Shown: piece by piece, positions 1-8,107 of the stretch
Numbering within the stretch: the first letter of the stretch is position 1
Layout: every line of letters begins with the position of its first letter
NCBI RefSeq assembly: GCF_004343035.1
Contig: NZ_SMCQ01000021.1
Location: 1-54,559, forward strand
Length of the DNA stretch: 54,559 nucleotides
Origin: Longibaculum muris
GTDB taxonomy: Bacteria > Bacillota_I > Bacilli_A > Erysipelotrichales > Coprobacillaceae
Direction: 5' to 3'
Notes under the pieces: model-generated
Told to the model about the DNA's origin: nothing
The model's input: only the letters and a program-made list of their open reading frames with translations
Database searches by the model: none
Made by a program: the position numbers and the translations under genes

Positions 1-77
1 CCACCTTTATCACCAGTTCAATTGTTTGGGGTGTTATTTACCCCATGATAATCTAGACTCCAATAATTGGAGACCAC
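1..77 (+). mobile_element. Possible right end of an IS3-family element
   Basis: Frame 1 reads PPLSPVQLFGVLFTP and stops at 46-48. The LSPVQ stretch resembles the C-terminal tail of many IS3-family OrfB transposases. It covers a hairpin at 27-45 (TGGGGT/ACCCCA). After the stop come TCTAGA and the palindrome CTCCAATAATTGGAG (58-72), and the segment ends ..CCACA at 77, compatible with the CA-3' end of an IS3 terminal repeat. Only the last 15 codons are visible, so this is tentative; it could be ordinary intergenic DNA. Confidence 0.3.
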
Positions 78-80
78 ACG

Positions 81-1955
81 TTATTCTAGATTACCTTTTA
101 AAATTAAAATTAAACTCATTCCTATTAATGAACAAGATAATAAAGTAATAACAAAAAATAATGGATTATTTATAAAGAAAATTGTAAAGATTCCACCATG
201 TGGAAATAATTGACTACATCCAAAGTATGCAGATAATCCACCTGCTAAAGCTGAAGCAATAATACAAGGCAAATGAATTCCCTTTCTATCCTTACGCATA
301 AAAGGAATAGCTTCCTCACTCACAAAACATAATCCTTTAATCATACAATGCCACTTTCCTTTAACTTCATCATCTTGATAAAGATTAGATGATGTAACCA
401 TTGAAAGACCAATCATGATTGGTGGAATCATTCCTGCAACCATCACTGCTGACATTATTTCACCATGTTTATAAAATATACTTGCAATACCAATAGAATA
501 TGCAATTTTATTAACTGGTCCACCCATATCAATTGACATCATTGCTCCTAAGATTGTACATCCTCCAATCAAAAGAATTGGATTAATTTCTGGGACTGTT
601 TGAGCAACACCATAATACCTTGATGAAAATCCTAATATTAAATAGATACCACACATTATGAATGTTCCTATTATTGGTAACAGTAAATTTGGAATTATAC
701 TTTCTATAACCTCAGGTAAAAATGAAAATAACTTTTTAAGTAATAAAATAACATATCCTGCTACAAAACCAACAATAACACTTTCGATAAAATTCATGTT
801 GAATAAAGTCAATCCAGTTATAAAGGCAACATAGAACGCTGGTCTATCACTGATACTATCTGCAATATATGCACTTAATAAACATAGTATAAATAAGTTT
901 CCTATTGATGAAGTACTGACTATAATTCTTACAAATTCACTTAATGATACTCCTGGAGCAACACCTTCATAAACCACTTGACTATTTATAAGTAGATCAG
1001 GAAATTTATCATTAATAAATATAGTAATAAATGTAAAAATACCATAAATCATTAATAAAGGAATAATCTGTGAAATACCATTCATAAAATGTCTATAAAT
1101 AATAACTAATGGATTATTGTTCTTAAAAAACTTACTAAATTTTTTAGTACTTTCAACTGTTTCCTTAACACCTTCACCACTCGTTGCTTTTTCCAAAAGT
1201 TCTTTTGCTTCATGTATTCCTTTTGCGACAGGAACCTTAATAATAGGTTTCTTTGAAAATCTTTTCATCTCAACTTTTTTATCAGCTGCTACAATGACAC
1301 ATTTTGCATTTTGAATATCCTCATCAGTTAATTTATTCTTAACACCACTTGCACCATTGGTTTCTACCTTAATTCTAATTCCAAGTTGCTTTGCTGTATC
1401 TTCTAAAGCCTTAGCCGCCATATATGTATGAGCTATTCCTGTCGGACAAGCTGTGACTGCAACAACATCATAATAATTATCATTTTCTTGTTCTTTTTCT
1501 TCCTGCATATCTGCAGTTAATATTTGAATAAATTCTAATGGGGTTGTTACATTTAATAATTTTTCAACTGTTTTCTTATCCATTAAAATTTGTGATAACT
1601 GTGCTAGTATTTCTAAATGTTGTGTTCCACCATCTTTGTTTACTGCAATCATAAAGAATATTTTAGCTGGTTTTTGATCCAATGAATCAAAATCAACACC
1701 TTCTTTATCAACCATTGCAACTAATGACGGATAATTAACGCTGTTATCTTGGGCATGAGGAATAGCTATCATATTGCCTACTCCAGTTGAAGATAATGAT
1801 TCTCTAGCAAGTATTGCTTTCTTATATTCTTCTTTGTTATTGATATGTCCACATTGGTAATGTAAATCAATAAGTTTATCTATAGCTTCTTCTTTAGTCT
1901 GACTATGTTGATTAAGAATTATACTATCTTCTTTTAAAAGGTCTCTAATATTCAT
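81..1955 (-). CDS. fruA: PTS fructose-specific EIIABC permease
   Basis: This protein imports fructose through the membrane and phosphorylates it to fructose 1-phosphate, the substrate of FruK. The 624 residues read EIIA-EIIB-EIIC. EIIA (about 1-150) has its phospho-histidine in IAIPHAQ (H67). EIIB (about 160-260) has its phospho-cysteine in TACPTGIAHTY (C170). EIIC (about 280-624) has multiple membrane segments, the MGGPVNKIAY loop and the SEEAIPF motif. Length and domain order fit the FruA family. The start overlaps the end of fruK by 11 bp, so the genes are translationally coupled. The C-terminus KGNLE and stop lie within a few bases of a possible IS end at 77; the last residues could have been altered by insertion, but the catalytic parts are intact. 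Confidence 0.93.
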   Translation of the reverse strand: MNIRDLLKEDSIILNQHSQTKEEAIDKLIDLHYQCGHINNKEEYKKAILARESLSSTGVGNMIAIPHAQDNSVNYPSLVAMVDKEGVDFDSLDQKPAKIFFMIAVNKDGGTQHLEILAQLSQILMDKKTVEKLLNVTTPLEFIQILTADMQEEKEQENDNYYDVVAVTACPTGIAHTYMAAKALEDTAKQLGIRIKVETNGASGVKNKLTDEDIQNAKCVIVAADKKVEMKRFSKKPIIKVPVAKGIHEAKELLEKATSGEGVKETVESTKKFSKFFKNNNPLVIIYRHFMNGISQIIPLLMIYGIFTFITIFINDKFPDLLINSQVVYEGVAPGVSLSEFVRIIVSTSSIGNLFILCLLSAYIADSISDRPAFYVAFITGLTLFNMNFIESVIVGFVAGYVILLLKKLFSFLPEVIESIIPNLLLPIIGTFIMCGIYLILGFSSRYYGVAQTVPEINPILLIGGCTILGAMMSIDMGGPVNKIAYSIGIASIFYKHGEIMSAVMVAGMIPPIMIGLSMVTSSNLYQDDEVKGKWHCMIKGLCFVSEEAIPFMRKDRKGIHLPCIIASALAGGLSAYFGCSQLFPHGGIFTIFFINNPLFFVITLLSCSLIGMSLILILKGNLE

Positions 1956-2871
1956 ATTCTACCTCTTTAATTTCTTGTAATAATTTTTCAACTTCACTCG
2001 CAGTTGCTAAATTTTCAGAAAAAGCACTTGCACTTCCTGTTGCAACTCCCATTCTAAACGCTTGTACGTAGTCTTTTGTTTTCTCATAACCTGCTACAAA
2101 ACCAGCAACCATTGAATCTCCTGCTCCAACAGAATTTTTTACTTGGCCTTTAGGTGCATTACTGAAATAAACTTTTCCATTCTCACAAATAAATAATGCC
2201 CCATCTCCTGCCATTGATATTAAAACATTTTTAGCACCCATTTCTTGTAATTTTTTTGCATACTTTACAATATCCTGAGTTCCAAAAAGTTTCACGTGAA
2301 ACATTTCAGCTAATTCATGATTGTTTGGTTTAATTACAAATGGTTTATGTTTTAATACTTTCATTAACAAATCACCTGTAGCATCAACTACAATTTCAAT
2401 ATTCTTATCAGTAAGTTTTTCCATGATTTCACTATAAATATCATCTGATAAACATTTAGGTATACTTCCTGAAAGAATGAGAATATCCCCTGCTTGTAAA
2501 CAAGATAACTTATTGTATAGTTTATCAATGTGTTCCTTATTAATCATTGGACCATTTCCATTGACTTCACTTTCTTCATCACTTTTCAATTTAAAATTAA
2601 TACGTGAATAGCCATTTTCAACATCAATAAAGTCACATTGTACCCCAAAATCATTTGTCACTCTATTTTCTATTTCTTTTCCTGTAAAACCAGCAATAAA
2701 TCCCAATGCTGTACTATCTATTCCTAGATTATGTAAAACAATAGATACATTAATCCCTTTACCACCTGGTAAAAGATATTCTTGGCTTGTTCTATTAACT
2801 GTTCCTAATTTAAAATGATCAACCGAAACCATATAATCTATTGATGGATTAAATGTTATTGTATAAATCAT
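1945..2871 (-). CDS. fruK: 1-phosphofructokinase
   Basis: This PfkB-family sugar kinase converts fructose 1-phosphate to fructose 1,6-bisphosphate. The 308 residues contain the N-terminal PGGKGINVS motif (about 35-43) and the C-terminal anion hole and catalytic base NSVGAGDSMVAGF (Asp252). It is the first gene of fruKA. The usual DeoR-type fruR regulator is not next to it; rsmI lies upstream instead. Start is an ATG behind AGGAGGG with a short spacer. A near-perfect parS site lies inside the gene at codons 189-194. 1-phosphofructokinase is preferred over tagatose-6-phosphate kinase because of the EIIFru partner. Confidence 0.92.
   Translation of the reverse strand: MIYTITFNPSIDYMVSVDHFKLGTVNRTSQEYLLPGGKGINVSIVLHNLGIDSTALGFIAGFTGKEIENRVTNDFGVQCDFIDVENGYSRINFKLKSDEESEVNGNGPMINKEHIDKLYNKLSCLQAGDILILSGSIPKCLSDDIYSEIMEKLTDKNIEIVVDATGDLLMKVLKHKPFVIKPNNHELAEMFHVKLFGTQDIVKYAKKLQEMGAKNVLISMAGDGALFICENGKVYFSNAPKGQVKNSVGAGDSMVAGFVAGYEKTKDYVQAFRMGVATGSASAFSENLATASEVEKLLQEIKEVEYEY
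2288..2303. promoter_or_regulatory. parS site (Spo0J/ParB binding), 15/16
   Basis: AGTTTCACGTGAAACA matches the Firmicutes parS consensus TGTTTCACGTGAAACA at 15 of 16 bases. It lies inside fruK, encoding FHVK, about 34 kb from oriC, where ParB/Spo0J is expected to load. No parAB genes are in the window. Confidence 0.85.
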
Positions 2872-2901
2872 ATCATATTCCCTCCTAACTCATCTAATCT
2901 T

Positions 2902-2907
2902 ATTATA
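2902..2907 (-). promoter_or_regulatory. Candidate -10 of the fruKA promoter
   Basis: On the minus strand a TATAAT lies 31 bases upstream of the fruK start, just after the rsmI terminator hairpin. The -35 region at 17 bp spacing (TTCATT) is weak. No CcpA or FruR operator is obvious. Confidence 0.4.
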
Positions 2908-2921
2908 CTTGATTCTAAATT

Positions 2922-2951
2922 AAAAATGAATATATTTCTATATTCATTTTT
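2922..2951 (-). terminator. Terminator of the tmk-rsmI operon
   Basis: A perfect 13-bp inverted repeat (AAAAATGAATATA, loop GAAA on the minus strand) overlaps the rsmI stop codon, and its 3' arm ends in a T run. Both strands could terminate here. Confidence 0.75.
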
Positions 2952-3792
2952 GATGATATTCTTGATATACAACGTTCTTAGATACATTACGTTGTTTAGC
3001 AACTTCTTTTATAGCATCTTTTGTTGACATACCCTTTTCAATATATTCATTAACATGTTCTTCAATACTCTGTTCAAAAACAATATCTTCTTCAACTTCC
3101 GTTGCACCTTCAACAACAATGACCATTTCACCTTTCATATCATCAACAACTGCTAGAATTTCTTCAATTGTTCCCCTATTTATTTCCTCATGCTTTTTTG
3201 TAATCTCACGGCATAAAGCAATATGACGATTACCAAAGATATCTAACATTAATTTTAATGTTTTCTTGATTCTATGAGGAGCTTCATAGAAAACAATTGT
3301 TTCTTGATATTTTTTTAAAAGTTCTAGTTCCTTCTTCTTCTTTTTATCTTGATGATCTAAAAATCCATAAAAAAGGAATGGTTGAGGTGCAATACCAGAG
3401 ACAACCAAAGCATTTAAACATGCATTTGCTCCAGAAATAGGTACAATATTAATATCTTTAGTTATTGCCGCTTTAACTAATTCATAACCCGGATCACTAA
3501 TTGCAGGATATCCAGCATCACTTACTAAAGCTATATCATTTCCTTCTTCTAACAATTGAATAATCTTTGGTATTGAAGTTACTAGATTATGTTCATGATG
3601 AGAAATAAGCTTTGTATCTATCTCAAAATGGTTTAATAATTTAACAGTATTTCTTGTATCTTCTGCCGCAATAAAATTAACATTTTTCAATGTTTCAACA
3701 GCCCGATATGTCATTTCACTTAAATTCCCTATCGGTGTTGCTACAAGATATAATGTTGGTTTTTCATTTTCAAAACTCTTTTGTCTATTCAT
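2944..3792 (-). CDS. rsmI: 16S rRNA (cytidine1402-2'-O)-methyltransferase
   Basis: RsmI uses SAM to 2'-O-methylate C1402 in the 16S rRNA decoding centre. It is a tetrapyrrole-methylase-fold protein, with VATPIGNL near the N-terminus, AEDTRNTVKLL, and the glycine-rich SDAGYPAISDPGYELV. A small C-terminal helical domain follows (to NVVYQEYHQK). The reading frame is open to a TTG at 3807, but the ATG at 3792 lies 9 bases after GGAG and fits better, giving 282 residues. It overlaps the upstream trmN6-like gene by 8 bp and closes the tmk-holB-ricT-trmN6-rsmI operon, the order seen in Bacillus minus yabA and yazA. Confidence 0.92.
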   Translation of the reverse strand: MNRQKSFENEKPTLYLVATPIGNLSEMTYRAVETLKNVNFIAAEDTRNTVKLLNHFEIDTKLISHHEHNLVTSIPKIIQLLEEGNDIALVSDAGYPAISDPGYELVKAAITKDINIVPISGANACLNALVVSGIAPQPFLFYGFLDHQDKKKKKELELLKKYQETIVFYEAPHRIKKTLKLMLDIFGNRHIALCREITKKHEEINRGTIEEILAVVDDMKGEMVIVVEGATEVEEDIVFEQSIEEHVNEYIEKGMSTKDAIKEVAKQRNVSKNVVYQEYHQK

Positions 3793-4519
3793 GTTCATCT
3801 TCTCCAAACATTTTTCTTACTTCAGCACTATAGCTTCCATCATCTTCATGCGCATATAATGGTGCTTCAATTTTTACGCCTTTATTTCCTTTATACATTC
3901 CTTCAATAAGAAAGATATGAGAATCTTTTCCTACTTTTGGATAAACAAAACGTATTCTTTTTGGTTCAATATCATACTTTTGCATACAATTAATAATTTC
4001 AATCATCCGATCTGGTCTATGAACCATCGCAAAACGACCTTTATTATCTAAAATTGCAGCAGCACTTTGAACAATTTCTTCTAAATTAATTTTAATCTCA
4101 TGACGAGCAATTTGTAAATATTCATTGTCATTAAGATTACTACGTTCTCCCACTTTAAAAAAAGGTGGATTACAAACAACCAATTTTACTTTCTTTTGTT
4201 CTTTAACATAATCTTTAATATCACTATGTACAATCTCTATTTGATCTCCCAACTGATTTAACTCGACATTTTTAATTGCTAAATCAACAGCATCTTTTTG
4301 GATTTCAACACCAATAATCTTTTTATCAGTTCTTCTACTTAATAGTAAAGGAATTGCTGCATTATTTGTACCAAAATCAACAATTGCATTTAAATCTTTA
4401 TTAATTGTACAAAAGTGTGCTAATAAAACAGTATCCAAAGAAAAGTTAAACATATCTTTTCTTTGGATAATTTTCATGTTCTCATAAGCTAATAAATAAT
4501 TAGTGACCTCGTTGTTCAT
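3785..4519 (-). CDS. tRNA1(Val) adenine37-N6-methyltransferase-like protein (YabB/TrmN6 family)
   Basis: This is a class I SAM-dependent methyltransferase. The SAM site is around DFGTNNAAIPLLLS, and NPPFF in VVCNPPFFKVGE is the N6-adenine motif of TrmN6/HemK-type enzymes. The frame is open to 4555, but the ATG at 4519 has AAAGGA 8 bases ahead and only overlaps the end of ricT, so a 244-residue protein starting MNNEVTNYLL is preferred. Position between ricT and rsmI corresponds to Bacillus yabB. The substrate is inferred from the family. Confidence 0.82.
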   Translation of the reverse strand: MNNEVTNYLLAYENMKIIQRKDMFNFSLDTVLLAHFCTINKDLNAIVDFGTNNAAIPLLLSRRTDKKIIGVEIQKDAVDLAIKNVELNQLGDQIEIVHSDIKDYVKEQKKVKLVVCNPPFFKVGERSNLNDNEYLQIARHEIKINLEEIVQSAAAILDNKGRFAMVHRPDRMIEIINCMQKYDIEPKRIRFVYPKVGKDSHIFLIEGMYKGNKGVKIEAPLYAHEDDGSYSAEVRKMFGEDEHE

Positions 4520-5330
4520 GTTTATGATCCTTTGGTGGCAATATTTTAATTTCATTTAAAGATACAAAAGAAACATTTCCATCATGTTCAATTTTAACTA
4601 AATCACTTATCACATTTAATCCTGTTACTTTAACAATTTTATCTTCATATTTTACCCGTGTTCCAATTTTAGGGAATCTTTGTTTTTCAGCAGTATAGAT
4701 ATCGTCCTCATATTTCAAGCAGCATAATAAACGACCACATGCTCCTGAAATTTTATCAATATTAATTGCTAACATTTGATTTTTAGCCATATTAATTGAG
4801 ACACCATCAAATTCTCCTAAGAATGATGAACAACATAATGGTAATCCACAAGAACCTAAACCTCCAACAATCTTTGATTTATCTCTTGGTCCAATTTGTC
4901 TTAATTCAATACGACACTTAAACACACTTGCTAATTCTTTTAATAACTCTCTAAAATCAACACGACTTTCTGAAGTATACATAAAAATGACTTTTGACGC
5001 ATCTAATGTATATTCGCAATTGACTAAACGCATATCTAAATCATACTGACTAACAATTTTTTTACAGATTTCTAATGATTTTGCAGCTTTTGTTTTATTA
5101 AACTCATATAAATCCAAATCAGCACGATTAGCTCGTCTTTTAACTCTTTTAAGCTCAGTATCAAGTTTAAACTCATCAATATTTTTTAAATCAGTAATAA
5201 GTTCACCTAATTCTAACCCTCTAACTGTTTCAACAACAACTTTATCTCCTTTATGTACATCTAAATCAGTAGAAAAATAATACGACTTCCCTACATTATT
5301 AAAACGTATCAGAGCTAACTTTTCTTCCAT
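4500..5330 (-). CDS. ricT: RicT/YaaT, PSP1-domain protein of the Ric complex
   Basis: In Bacillus, RicT (YaaT) joins RicA and RicF in an Fe-S complex that promotes RNase Y-dependent mRNA maturation and affects sporulation and competence. The 276 residues carry the PSP1 core and two cysteine clusters: GSCGLPLCCSSF and CGRLLCCLKYE, the proposed cluster ligands. GGAG stands 5 bases before the ATG. The gene lies between holB and the trmN6-like gene as in Bacillus. ricA/ricF are not in the window. Confidence 0.88.
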   Translation of the reverse strand: MEEKLALIRFNNVGKSYYFSTDLDVHKGDKVVVETVRGLELGELITDLKNIDEFKLDTELKRVKRRANRADLDLYEFNKTKAAKSLEICKKIVSQYDLDMRLVNCEYTLDASKVIFMYTSESRVDFRELLKELASVFKCRIELRQIGPRDKSKIVGGLGSCGLPLCCSSFLGEFDGVSINMAKNQMLAINIDKISGACGRLLCCLKYEDDIYTAEKQRFPKIGTRVKYEDKIVKVTGLNVISDLVKIEHDGNVSFVSLNEIKILPPKDHKHEQRGH

Positions 5331-5342
5331 AAAGTCTCCTTT

Positions 5343-6296
5343 CTATAATTTATACATCAAACTATCCATTAATAACATAACATTTGCATTTGTACTTAAT
5401 AGATATTCTGTATTCAATATCAAATCAATTTTCTCTACTAATTGATTTTCATCTTCTTCTATTCTATCATACAATCCTTTATAAGATGGATAAGTAAGAT
5501 TCATAGAATGTTTCACGTGAAACAAATCTCTTAATCCTAGAACAAGCATATTTAAAAATAATTGAATCTTATCCTTTTCTTTAAAGTCCTTCATTAAATG
5601 AGTTTCAACATTAATTACAAGATTTTCTCTATGCAGATATAAATCTTCAATAAAATGATAAACTTCTAATTTCAATTTATCAAACACTTCTGATTCAATA
5701 TATTGCTGACAATCTTCATATGTATCAAATAATTCAGATAGAATATTAATATCATCTTCAGATAGATCATCTTTTTTTAACTGTTCTCTTAAAAACAACT
5801 TAGAACCTGGCAACAATTGAATAACTTGACATCGTGATTGAATTGTTGGCAATACTCTATTTAAGTTTTGACAAGTAAATATTGCATATACTCCAGCTAT
5901 AGGTTCTTCAAGAACTTTTAATAAACTATTCATAGCTTCAACTGTAGAATTTTCAATATTTTCCATTAAATATATTTTTGCTTTACCTTCCATTGAAGAT
6001 TTAGCAAATTGTTCTTGAATATATTCAACAATTCCTTTTTTGATTGTTTCATCTTTCCCATTAGCATAAATAAAATCTGCATATTTATGTTCATCTATTT
6101 TTTGGCAATCAATACATTCATTACATGCAAGATCATCATTTTCACAAATTAAACTCTTTGCGATATAATGAGCAGCTATACTACTATTCTTACCAACTAA
6201 TAAAAAAGCATGAGGTATCTTTTGACTTTGAAAACTTTTTTTTAATATTTGATATAGAATTGGCTGTTCTTGTTTTAATTGATCTTGATAACTCAT
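5343..6296 (-). CDS. holB: DNA polymerase III delta' subunit
   Basis: Delta' is the non-hydrolysing wrench of the clamp loader that places DnaN on DNA. The 317-residue protein has an AAA+ fold with a degenerate P-loop (LLVGKNSSIAAHY, no GKT), as expected for delta', and a zinc-binding cysteine set CENDDLACNECIDC (about 51-64). LLKVLEEP and the SRC arginine finger region (SRCQVIQL) are conserved. It overlaps tmk by 4 bp (ATGA). A perfect parS site is embedded at codons 258-263. Confidence 0.9.
   Translation of the reverse strand: MSYQDQLKQEQPILYQILKKSFQSQKIPHAFLLVGKNSSIAAHYIAKSLICENDDLACNECIDCQKIDEHKYADFIYANGKDETIKKGIVEYIQEQFAKSSMEGKAKIYLMENIENSTVEAMNSLLKVLEEPIAGVYAIFTCQNLNRVLPTIQSRCQVIQLLPGSKLFLREQLKKDDLSEDDINILSELFDTYEDCQQYIESEVFDKLKLEVYHFIEDLYLHRENLVINVETHLMKDFKEKDKIQLFLNMLVLGLRDLFHVKHSMNLTYPSYKGLYDRIEEDENQLVEKIDLILNTEYLLSTNANVMLLMDSLMYKL
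5509..5524. promoter_or_regulatory. parS site (Spo0J/ParB binding), perfect
   Basis: TGTTTCACGTGAAACA matches the consensus 16/16 and is a perfect palindrome. It lies inside holB, about 31 kb from oriC, encoding LFHVKH. Confidence 0.93.
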
Positions 6297-6916
6297 AAGA
6301 CTTCTCTAATCTTTTCTAAGACTTGTTGAAAAACTCCATCAATATCTAAACTTGCATCAATTTTCACTATACGATCTTTAAATTCATCACATATAGATAA
6401 ATAACCATCATATACTTTTTGATGAAATTCAATTGTTTCCAAATCAAGTCTATTAATTTCACGATCTTTATTTGCATAAACTCTTTTCAAGCCTTCTTCA
6501 GGTTTAATATCAAAAAAGATTGTACGTTTTGGTAAAATATTTTCTGTTGCAAACAAATTCATTTCATAAACTTCTTTGATTCCAATACCTCGTGCAATTC
6601 CTTGATAAACCATTGAACTATCAACAAATCGATCACAAATAACAATTTCATTTCGTTCTAAAGCTGGAATGACCTTTTCAACTAAATGTTGACGACGACT
6701 TGCTGCATATAACAATGCCTCAGTCTTTCTATCCATATTAGTATATTTGACATCATGAATGATATCTCTAATTTTTTCAGCTATCTCTACTCCACCAGGT
6801 TCTCTAGTTAAAGTCACCTGATATCCTTCTTTATCTAATGCTTCTTTGATTAAAGCAGCAATTGTTGTTTTACCACTGCCTTCTCCACCTTCAAAAGTAA
6901 TAAATACTCCTGGCAC
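6293..6916 (-). CDS. tmk: Thymidylate kinase
   Basis: This enzyme phosphorylates dTMP to dTDP for dTTP synthesis. The 207 residues have the P-loop GGEGSGKTT (about 9-17), the REPGG substrate motif and DRFVDSSMVYQG (DRY/DRF motif). Length is typical. It begins with GTG preceded by GAGGTG with a 6-base spacer. It is first in the tmk-holB-ricT-trmN6-rsmI operon; Bacillus darA (yaaQ) and yaaR, which normally sit between tmk and holB, are absent. Confidence 0.95.
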   Translation of the reverse strand: MPGVFITFEGGEGSGKTTIAALIKEALDKEGYQVTLTREPGGVEIAEKIRDIIHDVKYTNMDRKTEALLYAASRRQHLVEKVIPALERNEIVICDRFVDSSMVYQGIARGIGIKEVYEMNLFATENILPKRTIFFDIKPEEGLKRVYANKDREINRLDLETIEFHQKVYDGYLSICDEFKDRIVKIDASLDIDGVFQQVLEKIREVL

Positions 6917-6988
6917 TTATAACACCTCATTTCATACTCTATTATATAAAAATTTGGTTGAGATATAAAGCATTATTTCTTAATTTGA

Positions 6989-7171
6989 CTAAAGGATATA
7001 TTTTAAGACAATACAAAGAGCAACACCAAAGATATCAAAACATGAAATCATAAAAATGTTAAAAATATTTAATGACAATGTTATATGTGTTATTGCTTCA
7101 AATGTATTAAAAACAAATATAAAAATTGTTGCTATAAGCAATCTTATAAATACTTTAGTTAACTTATACAA
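6989..7171 (-). CDS. BofA-like small membrane protein
   Basis: BofA of spore formers is a membrane protein that inhibits pro-sigmaK processing by SpoIVFB. This protein of about 60 residues has two hydrophobic segments and a C-terminal half (DIFGVALCIVLKYIL) that aligns with the BofA signature GIPGIAALVVIKQF; an N-x-F pair precedes it. The gene sits directly after recR, as bofA does in Bacillus. The first conserved GIPG reads DIFG, so it is divergent. The frame opens with GTG at 7180 inside GAGGTGA; the TTG at 7171 lies 6 bases behind that ribosome site and is more likely. The SD is buried in the recR terminator stem. Confidence 0.55.
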   Translation of the reverse strand: MYKLTKVFIRLLIATIFIFVFNTFEAITHITLSLNIFNIFMISCFDIFGVALCIVLKYIL

Positions 7172-7202
7172 AAAAATCACCTCATTTATTATATGAGATG
7201 AT
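7169..7202 (-). terminator. recR terminator whose 3' arm contains the next gene's SD
   Basis: On the minus strand ATCATCTCAT, loop ATAATAA, ATGAGGTGAT (10 bp with one G-U) is followed by seven T. It begins just after the recR stop. The 3' arm holds GAGGTGAT, the only SD for the BofA-like gene, and the T tract runs into its TTG start. Confidence 0.75.
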
Positions 7203-7796
7203 TTATATTTTCTTTCTTCCTTCTAATGATTTTAATAAAGTTAATTCGTCAGCATAATCTAGATTACTTCCTATTGGTAATCCGTTTGCTATTCTGGTTG
7301 CTGGAATATTTTGTTTAGCTAGAAGTTTAGCTAAGAATAAAGCTGTTGTTTCTCCTTCTCTTGTAGGATTTGTTGCAATGATAACTTCTTTAATATTATC
7401 ATTTAATCTTTCAAATAAACTATTAATATTTAAATCTTCAATAGTTTTACCATCCATAATAGACATTGTTCCATGTAAAACATGATAAAGACCATGATAT
7501 TCTTTTAACTTTTCCATCGCAAATACATCTTTAGGTGATTCAACAACACAGATTGTCGTTTGATCACGAGTTGTATCTTGGCAAATATCACAAACTTCAC
7601 CTTCACATATATGTCCACAAATCTTACAATATTGAATATTGGTTTTAAAATCAATCAATGCTTCAGAAAATCTTTGAACTTGTTGCTCATCCATAGATAA
7701 AACATGATAAGCCATACGTTCAGCACCTTTGTTTCCTATTCCAGGTAACATCTTAAAACATTCAACAAGTTCTTCAAAACAAGCTGGATAATTCAT
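7203..7796 (-). CDS. recR: Recombination mediator RecR
   Basis: RecR works with RecO (and RecF) to load RecA on gapped DNA. The 197 residues have the helix-hairpin-helix LPGIGNKGAERMAYH, the four-cysteine zinc finger CKICGHICEGEVCDIC (about 57-72), a Toprim domain with VVESPKD and NPTREGE, and the C-terminal Walker-B-like end. It follows ebfC with a 1-base overlap, in the dnaX-ebfC-recR cluster conserved near oriC. Confidence 0.96.
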   Translation of the reverse strand: MNYPACFEELVECFKMLPGIGNKGAERMAYHVLSMDEQQVQRFSEALIDFKTNIQYCKICGHICEGEVCDICQDTTRDQTTICVVESPKDVFAMEKLKEYHGLYHVLHGTMSIMDGKTIEDLNINSLFERLNDNIKEVIIATNPTREGETTALFLAKLLAKQNIPATRIANGLPIGSNLDYADELTLLKSLEGRKKI

Positions 7797-8104
7797 TAGA
7801 TAAACGCAGATACATCAACACCATTAGTAACTTTATTTAATGTATCTTCCCTTTCTTTATTGATTTTATCAATCATTTGATTAATAGTTACCATTAACAA
7901 ATCTTCAACATCTTCTTGATTATCTGTATTAAACATAGTTTGATCGATATGTAATTCAATAATTGAAAGATTTCCTTTCATCTTACCAGTAATAATATTA
8001 TTTTGAGAAACAATGTCAAATTCTCTTTCATCAAATTCCTTCTTTATTTTATTAACCTTTCTTTGCATTTGTTGGGCTTGTTGTACTAAATTTGCAAAAT
8101 TCAT
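7796..8104 (-). CDS. ebfC: YbaB/EbfC nucleoid-associated protein
   Basis: A 102-residue DNA-binding protein of the YbaB/EbfC family (Bacillus YaaK). It begins with a coiled helix rich in Q and K (NLVQQAQQMQRKVNKIKKEF), then a small beta sheet (IITGKMKGNLSIIELHID) and a C-terminal helix. The family forms tweezer-like dimers and is nearly always between dnaX and recR, as here. Confidence 0.93.
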   Translation of the reverse strand: MNFANLVQQAQQMQRKVNKIKKEFDEREFDIVSQNNIITGKMKGNLSIIELHIDQTMFNTDNQEDVEDLLMVTINQMIDKINKEREDTLNKVTNGVDVSAFI

Positions 8105-8107
8105 TTC

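Noticed and set aside
1117-1314. Plus-strand ORF inside fruA, and similar ORFs inside gyrA, gyrB, recF, serS, yidC and pepA
   Set aside because: Antisense shadows of well-defined genes with no ribosome sites.
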